From Tenacibaculum sp. (GTDB lineage Bacteria; Bacteroidota; Bacteroidia; Flavobacteriales; Flavobacteriaceae), in contig JAHDDQ010000030.1 of assembly GCA_020629275.1 (NCBI GenBank), positions 1 through 36,230 on the forward strand: 36,230 nt of DNA. Reading direction: 5' to 3'. The position numbers were made by a program, and so were the translations under genes. This document shows positions 8,377-16,625 of the stretch, piece by piece. Every line of letters starts with the position of its first letter. The stretch's first letter is position 1. The notes beneath the pieces are model-generated. The model was not told the DNA's origin and did not search any database. It worked only from the letters and a program-made list of their open reading frames with translations.

Positions 8377-9519
8377 TTAAGGTAATACTTCAAAGACTAT
8401 AAATTGATTTAATTGCTGACCAAAAGCACTAAAATTATTATCAGCTACAACCACCAAAGATAAATTTCCATTTTCTAATTTTGGACCAAAGGTTATACCT
8501 TCGATATTGTCAACTATTTGCTTACCATTTCCACCAGGAATACTTGATAATTTATCTCTAATTGTTTCAAAATCAAATAATAATGTTTTCGTAACTTTAT
8601 TATAATTTTTACCTTTTAAACTCTCTATACTCGAAATATCAGTTGCTGTTGAAGCATCTACTTTGTAAATCTTTACATTATTACCTCCATCATCTGCACC
8701 AGTTGTAAAAGAACGCTCTAGTGCTAAAAACTTATTGGTATCGTACTCCAAAATTTCTACTAATCCATTTACAACAAAATTAAATCCTGTACCTATTATT
8801 TCTCTTGTTACTTTATCTAATTCATATGCAAACTGTTTCTCAAATTTCCCTGTTGCTTTATTTATATATGAAATTCGTACAGGAGAATCTGTATCTCTTG
8901 AGAAAACAGGTTCTTCTCCGTCTTCTTTTAAAGGTAACTCCATTCCAACCCAATACCCTTGTTGGTTGTAACTTACTGATAAGCTTTCGAAAACACCATT
9001 TTGTCTTGGCCCTACTTCTGTAGCAGTTTTCGCTTCAAAGATAGAAGGAATTTCAAATTCTCGTACATATTTCCCAGTAATAGTAGCTTCCCTTACAAAG
9101 GGATCAATATTTTGATTGATATTACCTTCGCTTGTCCAAATAATACTATTACCACTTACTCGTATTGATTCTGGATCGACTGGTGTAGAAAATGCTCCTC
9201 CATTATCATCTAATAACTCAATCTGATCTGTAATTTTAACTTCTGAAAAAACAGATGCATTATAGGTAAGGCTAGCTTTATAAACGCGTATTGGCGCTTT
9301 AGTGTCATCACTTATAAGATAAAAATTTCCGTTTGAGTAATCGATGCTAGAAAGCCCTCCTACTAAAGTGCTTCCAAACTTAGTACCGTCAGGAATCACT
9401 TGTTCACCTATGAAGGTGATAGAACTAATTGTTTTAGCTGTATTATTCTGATCATTAGTATCATTACTACAACTCATTATTACTAAAAGCATAGATAACG
9501 CTAAAAAGTATTTTTTCAT
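8377..9519 (-). CDS. Phytase-like esterase-domain lipoprotein
   Basis: A 380-residue lipoprotein with signal peptide and lipobox MKKYFLALSMLLVIMSCSN (acylated Cys near residue 17). I use the ATG at 9519 instead of the TTG eight codons upstream because it starts directly with the signal peptide. The body matches the 'esterase-like activity of phytase' (PF13449) pattern: GGLSSIDYSNGNFYLISDD, VDPESIRVSGNSIIWTSEGN, FESLSVSYNQQGYWVGMELP and the late DNIEGITFGPKLENGNLSLVVVADNN. This is a beta-propeller fold; acidic residues in these motifs could bind metal. The substrate is unknown, with phosphoester hydrolysis or simple binding both possible. It is the only gene between a long non-coding gap upstream and a shared terminator downstream. 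Confidence 0.82.
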   Translation of the reverse strand: MKKYFLALSMLLVIMSCSNDTNDQNNTAKTISSITFIGEQVIPDGTKFGSTLVGGLSSIDYSNGNFYLISDDTKAPIRVYKASLTYNASVFSEVKITDQIELLDDNGGAFSTPVDPESIRVSGNSIIWTSEGNINQNIDPFVREATITGKYVREFEIPSIFEAKTATEVGPRQNGVFESLSVSYNQQGYWVGMELPLKEDGEEPVFSRDTDSPVRISYINKATGKFEKQFAYELDKVTREIIGTGFNFVVNGLVEILEYDTNKFLALERSFTTGADDGGNNVKIYKVDASTATDISSIESLKGKNYNKVTKTLLFDFETIRDKLSSIPGGNGKQIVDNIEGITFGPKLENGNLSLVVVADNNFSAFGQQLNQFIVFEVLP

Positions 9520-9960
9520 TTTTAAAGTTTTTAATGTGTTCAAATGAAAAAAACAGATATTACTTAAACGTTAAGGAGTCTTTTTATTTAACTTAATAAA
9601 TAAGGGTTCAAATTAAATTTGGGATTTTCATTTTTTGAAATAACCATACTTTTTTATGTCAATTACTTCTAAGTAAATATTATTTATTAATCTAAACTCC
9701 CTAAATAAAATATTTAAAACCTTTATACTCAAAACTTCCTTTTGCTCAAACGTTGAAATTTATAGTAATTTCAAAGTAGCGTGTGTTCTATTAAAGTAGA
9801 TATTTCTCCTCCAGCCAGATATGTAGAAAATGTGATTACTATCATTTATTTCGGGATTTTCATCTAAATGATTTGAGTATTCAATTATACAGTGTGCATT
9901 GTTATTAGCGCTAAGGTTTTTTTATTAAGTGTAGAAATTTTACAAATAATTTAAAGTTTT
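9520..9960. other. Long AT-rich non-coding gap
   Basis: About 440 bases between aroQ and the phytase-like gene, both on the minus strand. I find no reading frame of credible length, no tRNA-like cloverleaf and no strong hairpin. It presumably holds the promoter of the phytase-like gene, but no clean TAnnTTTG box on the minus strand could be identified. One copy of AAGTGTAG (9927-9934) also occurs twice upstream of the gene at 32419; this may be chance. Confidence 0.5.
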
Positions 9961-10377
9961 TTAATTCACAAAGCTTTCAATAGCTAAATTATAGCTTTTC
10001 AAACCAAATCCAGATATAATGCCTTTGACATTTGGAGCTATGTAACTTAAATGTCTGAATTTTTCACGAGAATGCACATTAGAAATGTGTACTTCAACTA
10101 CTGGTGTTTCTATCGCTTTAATTGCATCTGCAATAGCGATAGAAGTGTGTGTATAGGCTGCAGCATTTAATATAATCCCATCATAACTAAAACCAACTTC
10201 ATGAATCTTATCAATTAATTTTCCTTCAATATTAGATTGATAATATTCTAGTGTTACCTCAGAAAAATCTTCTTTAAGCTGTTTAAAGTAATCTTCAAAA
10301 GTTGTTGTACCATATACAGTCGGCTCTCTTTTACCTAATAAATTCAAATTAGGTCCATTAATTATTATTAATTTCAT
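9961..10377 (-). CDS. aroQ: Type II 3-dehydroquinate dehydratase
   Basis: Cytoplasmic shikimate-pathway enzyme that dehydrates 3-dehydroquinate to 3-dehydroshikimate. The 138-residue length is typical of the dodecameric type II enzyme. The N-terminal IIINGPNLNLLGKREPTVYG carries the catalytic Asn and Tyr. NAAAYTHTSIAIADAI is the conserved central motif, and PVVEVHISNVHSREKFR supplies the catalytic His and the substrate-binding S/R residues. The ATG at 10377 directly abuts the stop codon of the upstream barrel gene with no intervening base, so transcription from the barrel promoter is likely. Confidence 0.95.
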   Translation of the reverse strand: MKLIIINGPNLNLLGKREPTVYGTTTFEDYFKQLKEDFSEVTLEYYQSNIEGKLIDKIHEVGFSYDGIILNAAAYTHTSIAIADAIKAIETPVVEVHISNVHSREKFRHLSYIAPNVKGIISGFGLKSYNLAIESFVN

Positions 10378-10893
10378 TTAAAAAGTGTAATAATTATCTT
10401 TTCCAAAGATATTAAAGACGATTCCTAGTCCTAAATAGCTGTATGTTGGTTGCTTCTTTTTAACACCTGCATAAAAAATATTCAAGCTCAGTTTTTCAGT
10501 TATATCGTATCCTAACATTGGTTTAAAGAAAATTCCTCCTCTATCTCCACTAGGCGAAATTCCAATAGCATAACCAACATCAGCTCCTACGTTGAACTTC
10601 TCCCCTATTCCATGAAATCTCACAGCACCACCAATTGGTAAATAAATGAAAGGATCTGGTTTTATATTATTATTCTCTTTTGTAAAAAAGTATAATACAT
10701 TAACAGCAGGTCCAAATTTTACGTCATCAACGATATCGAATAAATAATTGGCGTCTAATCCCAAAGCTCCTGATGCAAAATTTTCAATATTTCCGTTTGT
10801 AATTCCTCCATTAATACCAACATTAAATTCATTCTCTTGACATAAAGCAATTGATGATATTAAAAGCAAAGTAATTAAAAATATATTCTTCAT
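10378..10893 (-). CDS. Small outer-membrane beta-barrel protein, paralogue 1 of 3
   Basis: A 171-residue exported protein: signal peptide MKNIFLITLLLISSIALC, then about eight amphipathic beta-strands with alternating glycine and aromatic residues. Shared landmarks with the next two genes are FNVGINGGITNG, NYLFD, VKFGPA, IYLPIGGAVRF, VGADVGYAIGISPSGDRGGIFFKPMLGY and a terminal GLGIVFNIFG. It is the most divergent of the three and ends in DNYYTF. Function is unknown; the family is generic outer-membrane barrel with no enzyme motif. The start lies 17 bases after a near-consensus -7 (TATATTCG on the minus strand, 10910-10917), and its stop touches aroQ. Confidence 0.8.
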   Translation of the reverse strand: MKNIFLITLLLISSIALCQENEFNVGINGGITNGNIENFASGALGLDANYLFDIVDDVKFGPAVNVLYFFTKENNNIKPDPFIYLPIGGAVRFHGIGEKFNVGADVGYAIGISPSGDRGGIFFKPMLGYDITEKLSLNIFYAGVKKKQPTYSYLGLGIVFNIFGKDNYYTF

Positions 10894-10952
10894 CTTAAAT
10901 ATTTTACTGCGAATATAAATAATAAATTTTACCCGTTATAATTAGTAATATA

Positions 10953-10985
10953 AAAAGAGAGCCCCTTTAAAAGAGGCTCTCTTAT
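10953..10985 (-). terminator. Intrinsic terminator after barrel paralogue 2
   Basis: AAGAGAGCC (10955-10963) and GGCTCTCTT (10975-10983) form a perfect 9-bp stem with an 11-base loop, with a T-run on the minus strand. It separates paralogue 2 from paralogue 1, so paralogue 1 and aroQ need their own promoter. Confidence 0.8.
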
Positions 10986-11007
10986 AAATTTAAAATGTAT
11001 TTTTTTC

Positions 11008-11496
11008 TTATAAAGAGAACATAGCTCCTAGGCCTACATTGGATGCAGTTCCTCCGTTAACACTAACTCCTGAATATGTTAATTGAACCATAATCATATC
11101 GCTTACGTTATAACCTACCATAGGTCTGTAATAGAATCCTCCATCATTTCCGTCAGGACTCAGACCTAATCCGTACCCTAAATCAGCTCCTAAAACAAAG
11201 GCTTCAGAAACGCTGTAACGTGCAGCTGCAGCTAGTGGTAAAAATGAGCTACTAGGTATATCTATACCATTTACTGTTTTTCCAATAAAATGAGAATAAC
11301 CAATAGAAGGTCCTACTTTAAACTCATCAGAAAGATCAAATAAATAGTTAGCCTCTGCTCCAATAACAAAAGAAGAACCATCACTAGAGTCTCCAATAGG
11401 CAATCCTATGTTTGCTCCAACATTGAACTGACCATCTTGCGCATTTGCTACAAAACCAAATGCTACAATTGCAATTGTTAAAAATAAATTTTTCAT
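11008..11496 (-). CDS. Small outer-membrane beta-barrel protein, paralogue 2 of 3
   Basis: A 162-residue exported barrel: signal peptide MKNLFLTIAIVAFGFVANAQ, mature N-terminus DGQFNVGANIGLPIG, then NYLFD, FKVGPSIGY, FLPLAAAARYSV, LGADLGYGLGLSPDG, GGFYYRPMVGYN and a C-terminal GLGAMFSL that ends in hydrophobic residues as barrel insertion signals do. It is clearly homologous along its full length to the two flanking genes. No ligand or enzyme motif is visible. It has its own terminator (10953-10985) and a candidate -7 box, so it is probably a separate transcription unit. Confidence 0.82.
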   Translation of the reverse strand: MKNLFLTIAIVAFGFVANAQDGQFNVGANIGLPIGDSSDGSSFVIGAEANYLFDLSDEFKVGPSIGYSHFIGKTVNGIDIPSSSFLPLAAAARYSVSEAFVLGADLGYGLGLSPDGNDGGFYYRPMVGYNVSDMIMVQLTYSGVSVNGGTASNVGLGAMFSL

Positions 11497-11528
11497 AATT
11501 CTTAGTTTTTATTAATAAGTTCAGTTAA

Positions 11529-11536
11529 CAAATCTA
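11529..11536 (-). promoter_or_regulatory. Candidate -7 box for barrel paralogue 2
   Basis: On the minus strand this reads TAGATTTG, a full TAnnTTTG match 33 bases before the ATG. No clear -33 element is seen at normal spacing. Confidence 0.45.
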
Positions 11537-11622
11537 ACTTTATTTATGAAAAGAGAAATATTTTTAACATTTTTAATACTCATAATCAAACAAATACCTA
11601 ACCATAGGTAATACTTAGACAA

Positions 11623-12063
11623 TTATAAATCGAACATAGCTCCTACATTGAAATACCCTGAAGATTCAATTCCTGTGTATGATGCTCTTAGTTTAATTCC
11701 TTTTTTTAATGCGTAAGAGAAAATAGGTCTAAAATAGAATCCATTACCAGATTTATTTAAACCAATTCCATATCCCATATCTAAACCTAAATTAATCAAA
11801 TTAGTAGCCTGAAATCTTCCTGCTGCTGCAAGTGGTAAAATTATAGCGTTTGCATCAGTTACAAATATTAAACCACTTGCAGCACCTACATCAAACCTAC
11901 TTTCTACGTCAAAAAGATATTCAATATCTCCTCCAATAACAAAAGAAGTATTACCAGAACCAGTAGTAATACCTACATTGGCTCCTACATTAACATCACC
12001 TCCTTGTGCTTGCGCTAAGAACGATATTCCTATCACAAAAATTAATGATAAAATTTTTTTCAT
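11623..12063 (-). CDS. Small outer-membrane beta-barrel protein, paralogue 3 of 3
   Basis: A 146-residue exported barrel and the shortest of the tandem set: signal peptide MKKILSLIFVIGISFLAQAQ, then GGDVNVGANVGITTG, EYLFD, FDVGAASG, ILPLAAAGRF, LGLDMGYGIGLNKSGNGFYFRPIFSY and C-terminal NVGAMFDL. Length differences from paralogue 2 lie in the loops, as expected for barrels that diverge in their surface-exposed parts. Function is unknown. It is divergent from xerD with about 90 bases between the two starts. Confidence 0.82.
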   Translation of the reverse strand: MKKILSLIFVIGISFLAQAQGGDVNVGANVGITTGSGNTSFVIGGDIEYLFDVESRFDVGAASGLIFVTDANAIILPLAAAGRFQATNLINLGLDMGYGIGLNKSGNGFYFRPIFSYALKKGIKLRASYTGIESSGYFNVGAMFDL

Positions 12064-12100
12064 GTTTTTAAATTTTAGAATAATTTTGATTGATTTAAAA

Positions 12101-12108
12101 CAAACTTA
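12101..12108 (-). promoter_or_regulatory. Candidate -7 box for barrel paralogue 3
   Basis: The minus strand reads TAAGTTTG, a full TAnnTTTG match 38 bases before the ATG at 12063. No convincing -33 element accompanies it. Confidence 0.45.
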
Positions 12109-12152
12109 GTTTTTATTATTTTTATTAACGTCTTTTTTACCTAATAATTTCA

Positions 12153-13073
12153 TTGAGCTGGAAACATAAAATAACTGATTATAAAATCTTCCTTCGGATT
12201 GAGCGTAGTCTTTCATCAAACTCTGTTGAAAGCTATACTAGAGATGTTCATAAACTTGTTTTTTTTGTTGTTGAATATAATATTGATAAACAACCTACAA
12301 ACATACAGAAAGAAGAAGTTCAGCAATTCATATATGAAATTGCCAAGATTTTAAGTCCCAGAACACAAGCTAGAATTATTTCAGGACTACGTAGTTTTTT
12401 TGATTATTTGGTATTTGAAGGTTACAGAGAGGACAATCCTATGGATTTAATTGAATCGCCTAAAATTGGCTTAAAATTACCTGATGTACTTTCAAATGAA
12501 GAAATTACTACGTTAATAGCTAATATTGATTTAAGTCATCCACAAGGAGAACGAAACAAAGCAATAATCGAAACGATTTATGGTTGTGGTTTACGGGTTA
12601 GCGAGCTTATTAATTTAAGATTATCTGACTTATATTTTGATGATGGTTTTATCAAAGTAATTGGAAAAGGTAATAAGACTCGCTTTGTTCCTATACACAC
12701 AACTACGATTAAATACATTAATACTTATATCAATTACTACAGAAAGCATATAACTCCACATAAAGAATACTCTGATATTCTTTTTCTGAATAGAAGAGGA
12801 AGATCTTTAACTAGACAAATGATTTTTATTATTTTAAAGAATCTAGCGACAAAAAGTAATATTAATAAAAAAATAGGTCCACATACCTTACGCCACTCTT
12901 TTGCTACATACTTACTGAAAAATGGAGCAGATTTAAGAGTTATTCAACAACTACTTGGTCATGAAAGTATAACTACCACAGAGATTTACTTACATTTAGA
13001 TAAAGAATATTTGAAAAATGTTATGACTAAATTTCATCCTAGAAGTATTTCAAAAAATGATGATGATATTTAA
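12153..13073 (+). CDS. xerD: Tyrosine recombinase XerD
   Basis: Site-specific recombinase that, with a XerC-type partner, resolves chromosome dimers at dif at the septum. The 306-residue protein has the N-terminal SAM-like core-binding domain (FLRIERSLSSNSVESYTRDV) and a C-terminal catalytic domain with the complete set of active residues: Arg in GCGLRVSEL, Lys in GKGNKTRFVP, His-x2-Arg in HTLRHSFATYLL, His in LLGHESITTTEIY and the nucleophile Tyr in that same motif. The start is a TTG (Ser-Trp follows, as in relatives); an in-frame stop at 12126 rules out a much longer form. Its length and motif pattern fit the chromosomal XerD group, not a phage or transposon integrase. Confidence 0.93.
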   Translation: MSWKHKITDYKIFLRIERSLSSNSVESYTRDVHKLVFFVVEYNIDKQPTNIQKEEVQQFIYEIAKILSPRTQARIISGLRSFFDYLVFEGYREDNPMDLIESPKIGLKLPDVLSNEEITTLIANIDLSHPQGERNKAIIETIYGCGLRVSELINLRLSDLYFDDGFIKVIGKGNKTRFVPIHTTTIKYINTYINYYRKHITPHKEYSDILFLNRRGRSLTRQMIFIILKNLATKSNINKKIGPHTLRHSFATYLLKNGADLRVIQQLLGHESITTTEIYLHLDKEYLKNVMTKFHPRSISKNDDDI

Positions 13074-13085
13074 TGTATAGAAACA

Positions 13086-13189
13086 AAAAATGGCAAGCTA
13101 CCTACATCACACTGCTACAACCTAATACCCTTGCTGCGTTCCCGCCCTGGGGGGTTCAAAGGGAGCTAGTTGTGTAGAACTTGCCGAGG
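13086..13189 (-). ncRNA. ffs: Signal recognition particle RNA, small bacterial type (4.5S-like)
   Basis: On the minus strand the segment contains the SRP helix-8 signature GGGCGGGAACGCAGCAAGGG (13128-13147), with the GGAA-type apical loop and the conserved GCAGCA on the 3' side that binds Ffh. The outer ends pair as GGCAAG (near 13180-13185) and CTTGCC (13092-13097), closing one long hairpin of about 95 bases. A T-run follows (ATTTTTTG on the minus strand), giving an intrinsic end. A good promoter sits immediately upstream. The RNA guides nascent inner-membrane and secreted proteins to the membrane. It is convergent with xerD. Exact 5' and 3' ends are estimates. Confidence 0.88.
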
Positions 13190-13222
13190 CAAATTTACAA
13201 TCATTTTTTTAATTCGTGCAAA
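13190..13222 (-). promoter_or_regulatory. Promoter of the SRP RNA gene
   Basis: On the minus strand a -33 TTTG (13219-13222) and a -7 TAAATTTG (13190-13197) are separated by 21 bases, a full match to the Bacteroidota sigma-A pattern. The expected start point falls at about 13184-13186, exactly where the RNA's closing stem begins. Confidence 0.65.
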
Positions 13223-13335
13223 TAATTTTCTACTATTTTTTTGTAACATTTTTAAAACATTGAATACTAATTAAATGTTTTAAGTAATTTTATAAACTTT
13301 AACCAATCAAATTATAACTAATCAAATTTAACACA

Positions 13336-13857
13336 ATGGAAAATCAAGCAAACAGTAAAGGTATTATTATAAACTACGGACTCTATTATAGCGGAGTTTC
13401 AATCTTATTAAGTTTAGTATTATATGCTATGGGTAAACACTTAGACGACAGTTTCGGTATCATGGCACTAGGTTTTATTATAATGACTTCTTTTATTGTA
13501 TTAGGTATTAAAAAATTTAAATCAGATAATGGAGGTTTTGTTTCATGGGGTCAATCTGTAAAAATTGGTGTGGGAATAATAGTTATCGGAGCTATTTTAG
13601 TTATTATATACCAGCAAATATTCATGACATTTATTGAGCCTGACTTTTTAGCTCAAATGGCTGAAAAAACTGAACAAACATTAATCGACTCTGGTTTCAC
13701 TGATGAAGAAATTCAAATGCAAATGGAAATGCAAAAGAAATTTCAAACTCCTTTAATTTCAATTCCTTTAACTATTGTAGTTAGTGCATTTATTGGATTT
13801 GTTATTTCGGCAATTGCTGGTGCAGTTTTAAAGAAAGATGAAGAAGAACAATACTAG
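13336..13857 (+). CDS. DUF4199 domain-containing membrane protein
   Basis: A 173-residue inner-membrane protein with four hydrophobic helices: GLYYSGVSILLSLVLYAM, GIMALGFIIMTSFIVLGI, VKIGVGIIVIGAILVIIYQQIF, and LISIPLTIVVSAFIGFVISAIAGAVL. Between helices 3 and 4 is a charged region (FLAQMAEKTEQTLIDSGFTDEEIQMQMEMQKKFQTP), and the tail is acidic (KKDEEEQY). This is the standard DUF4199 layout, with the Gly-Gly-x-[VI]-[ST]-[FW]-[GQ] turn after helix 2 (NGGFVSWGQSVKIG). Its role is unknown. It lies upstream of the GT2 gene, a common Flavobacteriia arrangement, but that gene has its own promoter. Confidence 0.85.
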   Translation: MENQANSKGIIINYGLYYSGVSILLSLVLYAMGKHLDDSFGIMALGFIIMTSFIVLGIKKFKSDNGGFVSWGQSVKIGVGIIVIGAILVIIYQQIFMTFIEPDFLAQMAEKTEQTLIDSGFTDEEIQMQMEMQKKFQTPLISIPLTIVVSAFIGFVISAIAGAVLKKDEEEQY

Positions 13858-13868
13858 TTTAAGATTTA

Positions 13869-13899
13869 TTGTAAATTCTGTAAAAGTCTATTACCTTTG
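13869..13899 (+). promoter_or_regulatory. Promoter of the GT2-phosphohexomutase-ABC-GT4 operon
   Basis: TTG (13869-13871) as -33 and TACCTTTG (13892-13899) as -7 are separated by 20 bases. The expected start point is about 10 bases before the ATG at 13916. It fits as the main promoter of the tightly packed run ending at 19464. Confidence 0.55.
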
Positions 13900-13915
13900 T
13901 TAATGTAATTATTTA

Positions 13916-14881
13916 ATGAAGTCGATGAATATTTCGGTAGTAATACCACTTTTAAACGAAGAAGAATCTATACAAGAATTATATGATTGGATTGCATCTA
14001 TTATGCAATCCAATCAGTTTTTATATGAAGTTATTTTTATAGATGACGGTAGTAAAGACAATTCGTGGAGTACAATAGAGCGCCTTTCCACAAACAATAC
14101 AAGTGTTAAAGGAATACGTTTTCAAAAAAATTATGGTAAGTCTCAAGCCCTAGACGCAGGATTTAAAGCAGCTGAAGGTAATGTTGTTATTACAATGGAT
14201 GCTGATTTACAAGATAGTCCCGATGAAATTCCTGAATTATATCACCTAATCGTCAATAAAGATTATGATTTAGTTTCTGGTTGGAAAAAGAAAAGATATG
14301 ATAATGTTGTAACTAAAAACATTCCTTCTAAACTCTTCAATTGGGCCGCTAGAAAAACTTCAGGATTGCACTTACACGATTTTAACTGTGGTTTAAAAGC
14401 TTACAAAAATGAGGTAATCAAGTCTATTAATGTTAGTGGTGAAATGCATCGTTACATCCCTGTATTAGCTAAAAATGAAGGATTCAGTAATATTGGAGAA
14501 AAAGTAGTAAAACACCAAGCTAGAAAATACGGTGAAACTAAATTTGGAATGGATCGTTTTGTTAATGGTTTTCTAGATTTAATTACCATATCTTTCTTAT
14601 CTAAATTTGGCAGAAGACCAATGCATTTTTTTGGTCTTTGGGGTACATTTATGTTTCTCTTTGGTTTTACTTCAGCATTCTACATAGGAATAATGAAACT
14701 ATACAGAATTGCCAATCATACAAAAACAATTTTAGTTACAGATAATCCTTGGTTTTATATTGCATTAACCTCAATGATCCTAGGAACATTACTATTTTTA
14801 GCTGGTTTTTTAGGAGAACTAATATTAAAAAGCAATTCAAACCAAAAATTGTATAATATTAAAGAAAAGATCAACTTTTAA
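13916..14881 (+). CDS. Membrane-anchored family 2 glycosyltransferase (DPM1/GtrB-like)
   Basis: A 321-residue GT-A glycosyltransferase that probably moves a sugar from a nucleotide donor to a polyprenyl phosphate or a lipid-linked acceptor on the cytoplasmic face. The nucleotide-binding start is SVVIPLLNEEESIQELYDW, with VIFIDDGSKDNSW and the DxD-type motif MDADLQDSPDEIPEL. Two C-terminal membrane helices (FGLWGTFMFLFGFTSAFYIG; WFYIALTSMILGTLLFLAGFLGELIL) match the GtrB/ArnC-like arrangement. The phosphosugar mutase 34 bases downstream could provide precursors. Exact sugar and acceptor are not deducible. Confidence 0.88.
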   Translation: MKSMNISVVIPLLNEEESIQELYDWIASIMQSNQFLYEVIFIDDGSKDNSWSTIERLSTNNTSVKGIRFQKNYGKSQALDAGFKAAEGNVVITMDADLQDSPDEIPELYHLIVNKDYDLVSGWKKKRYDNVVTKNIPSKLFNWAARKTSGLHLHDFNCGLKAYKNEVIKSINVSGEMHRYIPVLAKNEGFSNIGEKVVKHQARKYGETKFGMDRFVNGFLDLITISFLSKFGRRPMHFFGLWGTFMFLFGFTSAFYIGIMKLYRIANHTKTILVTDNPWFYIALTSMILGTLLFLAGFLGELILKSNSNQKLYNIKEKINF

Positions 14882-14915
14882 ATAGTAACTTTAAATACTT
14901 TTCACATTAAAAATC

Positions 14916-16625
14916 ATGGAAAAAATTTTAAATAAAGCTAAATCTTGGTTACTTCCTAACTTTGACCAAGAAACAAGAGATAAAGTAAGTGAATTAATTA
15001 GGCTTAAATCAGAAGATTTAACAGATTCATTTTATAAAGATACTGAATTTGGTACTGGTGGTATGAGAGGTATTATGGGAGTTGGTACCAATCGAATAAA
15101 TAAATATACATTAGGTAAAGCAACACAGGGATTAAGTAATTATTTACACAAAATATATACAAATGAGCCTATAAAAGTTGCCATAGCATATGATTGTAGA
15201 CATAACAGTAAAAAGTTTGCAAAACTAGTTGCAGATGTCTTAACTGCTAATAATATTGAAGCGTATGTTTTCGAAGATTTAAGACCTACACCAGAATTAT
15301 CATTTGCTGTAAATCATTTAAAGTGTCATGCAGGTATCGTTTTAACTGCATCTCATAACCCACCAGAGTACAATGGGTATAAAGTATATTGGACTGACGG
15401 TGGACAAATAGTTCCACCACAAGATAAAGCGATCATTAACGAAGTAAATTCGTTAGATTTTTCCGAGATTAAATTCGATGGTAAAGATGATCTTATTTCT
15501 TATGTGGGCTCTGAAATCGATGAAGCTTTTTGGGATGCTTCAATTAAAAATGGAGCATTTGATATTTCTAACAGAAAGGATTTAAGTATTGTATTTACCT
15601 CATTACACGGAACATCAATACAGTTAATTCCTGAAGTATTGAAACGTGCAGGTTATACGCAAATTCATGTTGTACAAGAACAAGCTGAACCTAATGGAGA
15701 TTTTCCAACTGTTAAATCCCCTAACCCTGAAGAATCAGAAGCTTTAAAAATGGCTATAGATTTGGCTAATAAAGTAAAAGCTGATATTGTTATTGGTACC
15801 GATCCTGATAGTGATCGTTTGGGAATAGCTGTAAGAGATTTAGATGGAAAAATGAAATTGTTGAACGGCAATCAAACCATGAGTGTCATGACAGATTTTC
15901 TTATAAAACAATGGAAAAAACAAGATAAATTAAATGGTAAGCAATTTGTAGGTTCTACCATAGTTTCTACACATTTAGTGAACGAAATAGCCGAAAGTTA
16001 TGGGGTGGAAACAAAAGTAGGGTTAACTGGATTTAAATGGATTGCTAAAATGATTAAAGATCATCCTGAACTTGAATTTATTGGTGGTGGTGAGGAAAGT
16101 TTTGGGTTTATGGTTGGCGATTTCGTTAGAGATAAAGATGCTGTAACTTCCACCCTACTTGCATGCGAAATAGCAGCAGCGGCAAAATCAAATAACAGCT
16201 CTTTTTACAATGAATTATTAACGCTATATACTCAACATAATTTTTATAAAGAGCATTTGGTTTCCCTTGTAAAAAAAGGAATGGATGGTGCACAAGAAAT
16301 AAAACAAATGATGATTGATTTACGCAATAATCCTCTATCAGAAATTGATGGAGAAAGAGTAGTTTACGTTAATGATTATCAATCATCAGTTTCTACCAAT
16401 CATATTACAAACGAAGCGTTAGCTATAAAAGTTCCAAAGTCAAATGTTTTAATCTACGAAACAGAAGCTGGAACTAAAGTTGCATGTAGACCGAGTGGAA
16501 CTGAACCTAAGATAAAATTTTATATCAGTGTTAAAGGTACTTTAAATAGTATTGATAATGCTATAAAAGTTGAGCAAAAACTTGACGAAAAAATCCAAAG
16601 AATTGTAAAACAACTAGGAGTTTAA
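14916..16625 (+). CDS. Phosphohexomutase (phosphoglucomutase/phosphomannomutase family)
   Basis: A 569-residue cytoplasmic alpha-D-phosphohexomutase that interconverts hexose 1- and 6-phosphates (glucose and/or mannose), feeding nucleotide-sugar synthesis. Domain marks in order are GTGGMRGIMG near residue 46, phosphoserine loop TASHNPPEYNGYKVYW (active Ser near 146), metal-binding loop GTDPDSDRLGIA, sugar-specificity loop GGGEESFGF, and phosphate-binding RPSGTEPKIKFYIS near the C-terminus. All key residues are present. Length is that of the long PgcA-type enzymes of Bacteroidota and Firmicutes. It shares its stop codon's last base with the ATG of the next gene (TAATG), so the two are translationally coupled. 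Confidence 0.93.
   Translation: MEKILNKAKSWLLPNFDQETRDKVSELIRLKSEDLTDSFYKDTEFGTGGMRGIMGVGTNRINKYTLGKATQGLSNYLHKIYTNEPIKVAIAYDCRHNSKKFAKLVADVLTANNIEAYVFEDLRPTPELSFAVNHLKCHAGIVLTASHNPPEYNGYKVYWTDGGQIVPPQDKAIINEVNSLDFSEIKFDGKDDLISYVGSEIDEAFWDASIKNGAFDISNRKDLSIVFTSLHGTSIQLIPEVLKRAGYTQIHVVQEQAEPNGDFPTVKSPNPEESEALKMAIDLANKVKADIVIGTDPDSDRLGIAVRDLDGKMKLLNGNQTMSVMTDFLIKQWKKQDKLNGKQFVGSTIVSTHLVNEIAESYGVETKVGLTGFKWIAKMIKDHPELEFIGGGEESFGFMVGDFVRDKDAVTSTLLACEIAAAAKSNNSSFYNELLTLYTQHNFYKEHLVSLVKKGMDGAQEIKQMMIDLRNNPLSEIDGERVVYVNDYQSSVSTNHITNEALAIKVPKSNVLIYETEAGTKVACRPSGTEPKIKFYISVKGTLNSIDNAIKVEQKLDEKIQRIVKQLGV

Noticed and set aside
9520-9960. A hidden small gene in the long gap
   Set aside because: Frames are very short, with no start plus hydrophobic or charged pattern worth calling.
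12153-13073. Tyrosine recombinase as an integrase of a mobile element
   Set aside because: Length, motif set and chromosomal neighbours fit XerD; no attachment-site repeats, excisionase or cargo genes are visible nearby.
13128-13160. GGGTTCAAAGG at about 13151 as part of a tRNA T-loop
   Set aside because: No acceptor or anticodon stems surround it; the whole segment folds as SRP RNA on the minus strand.
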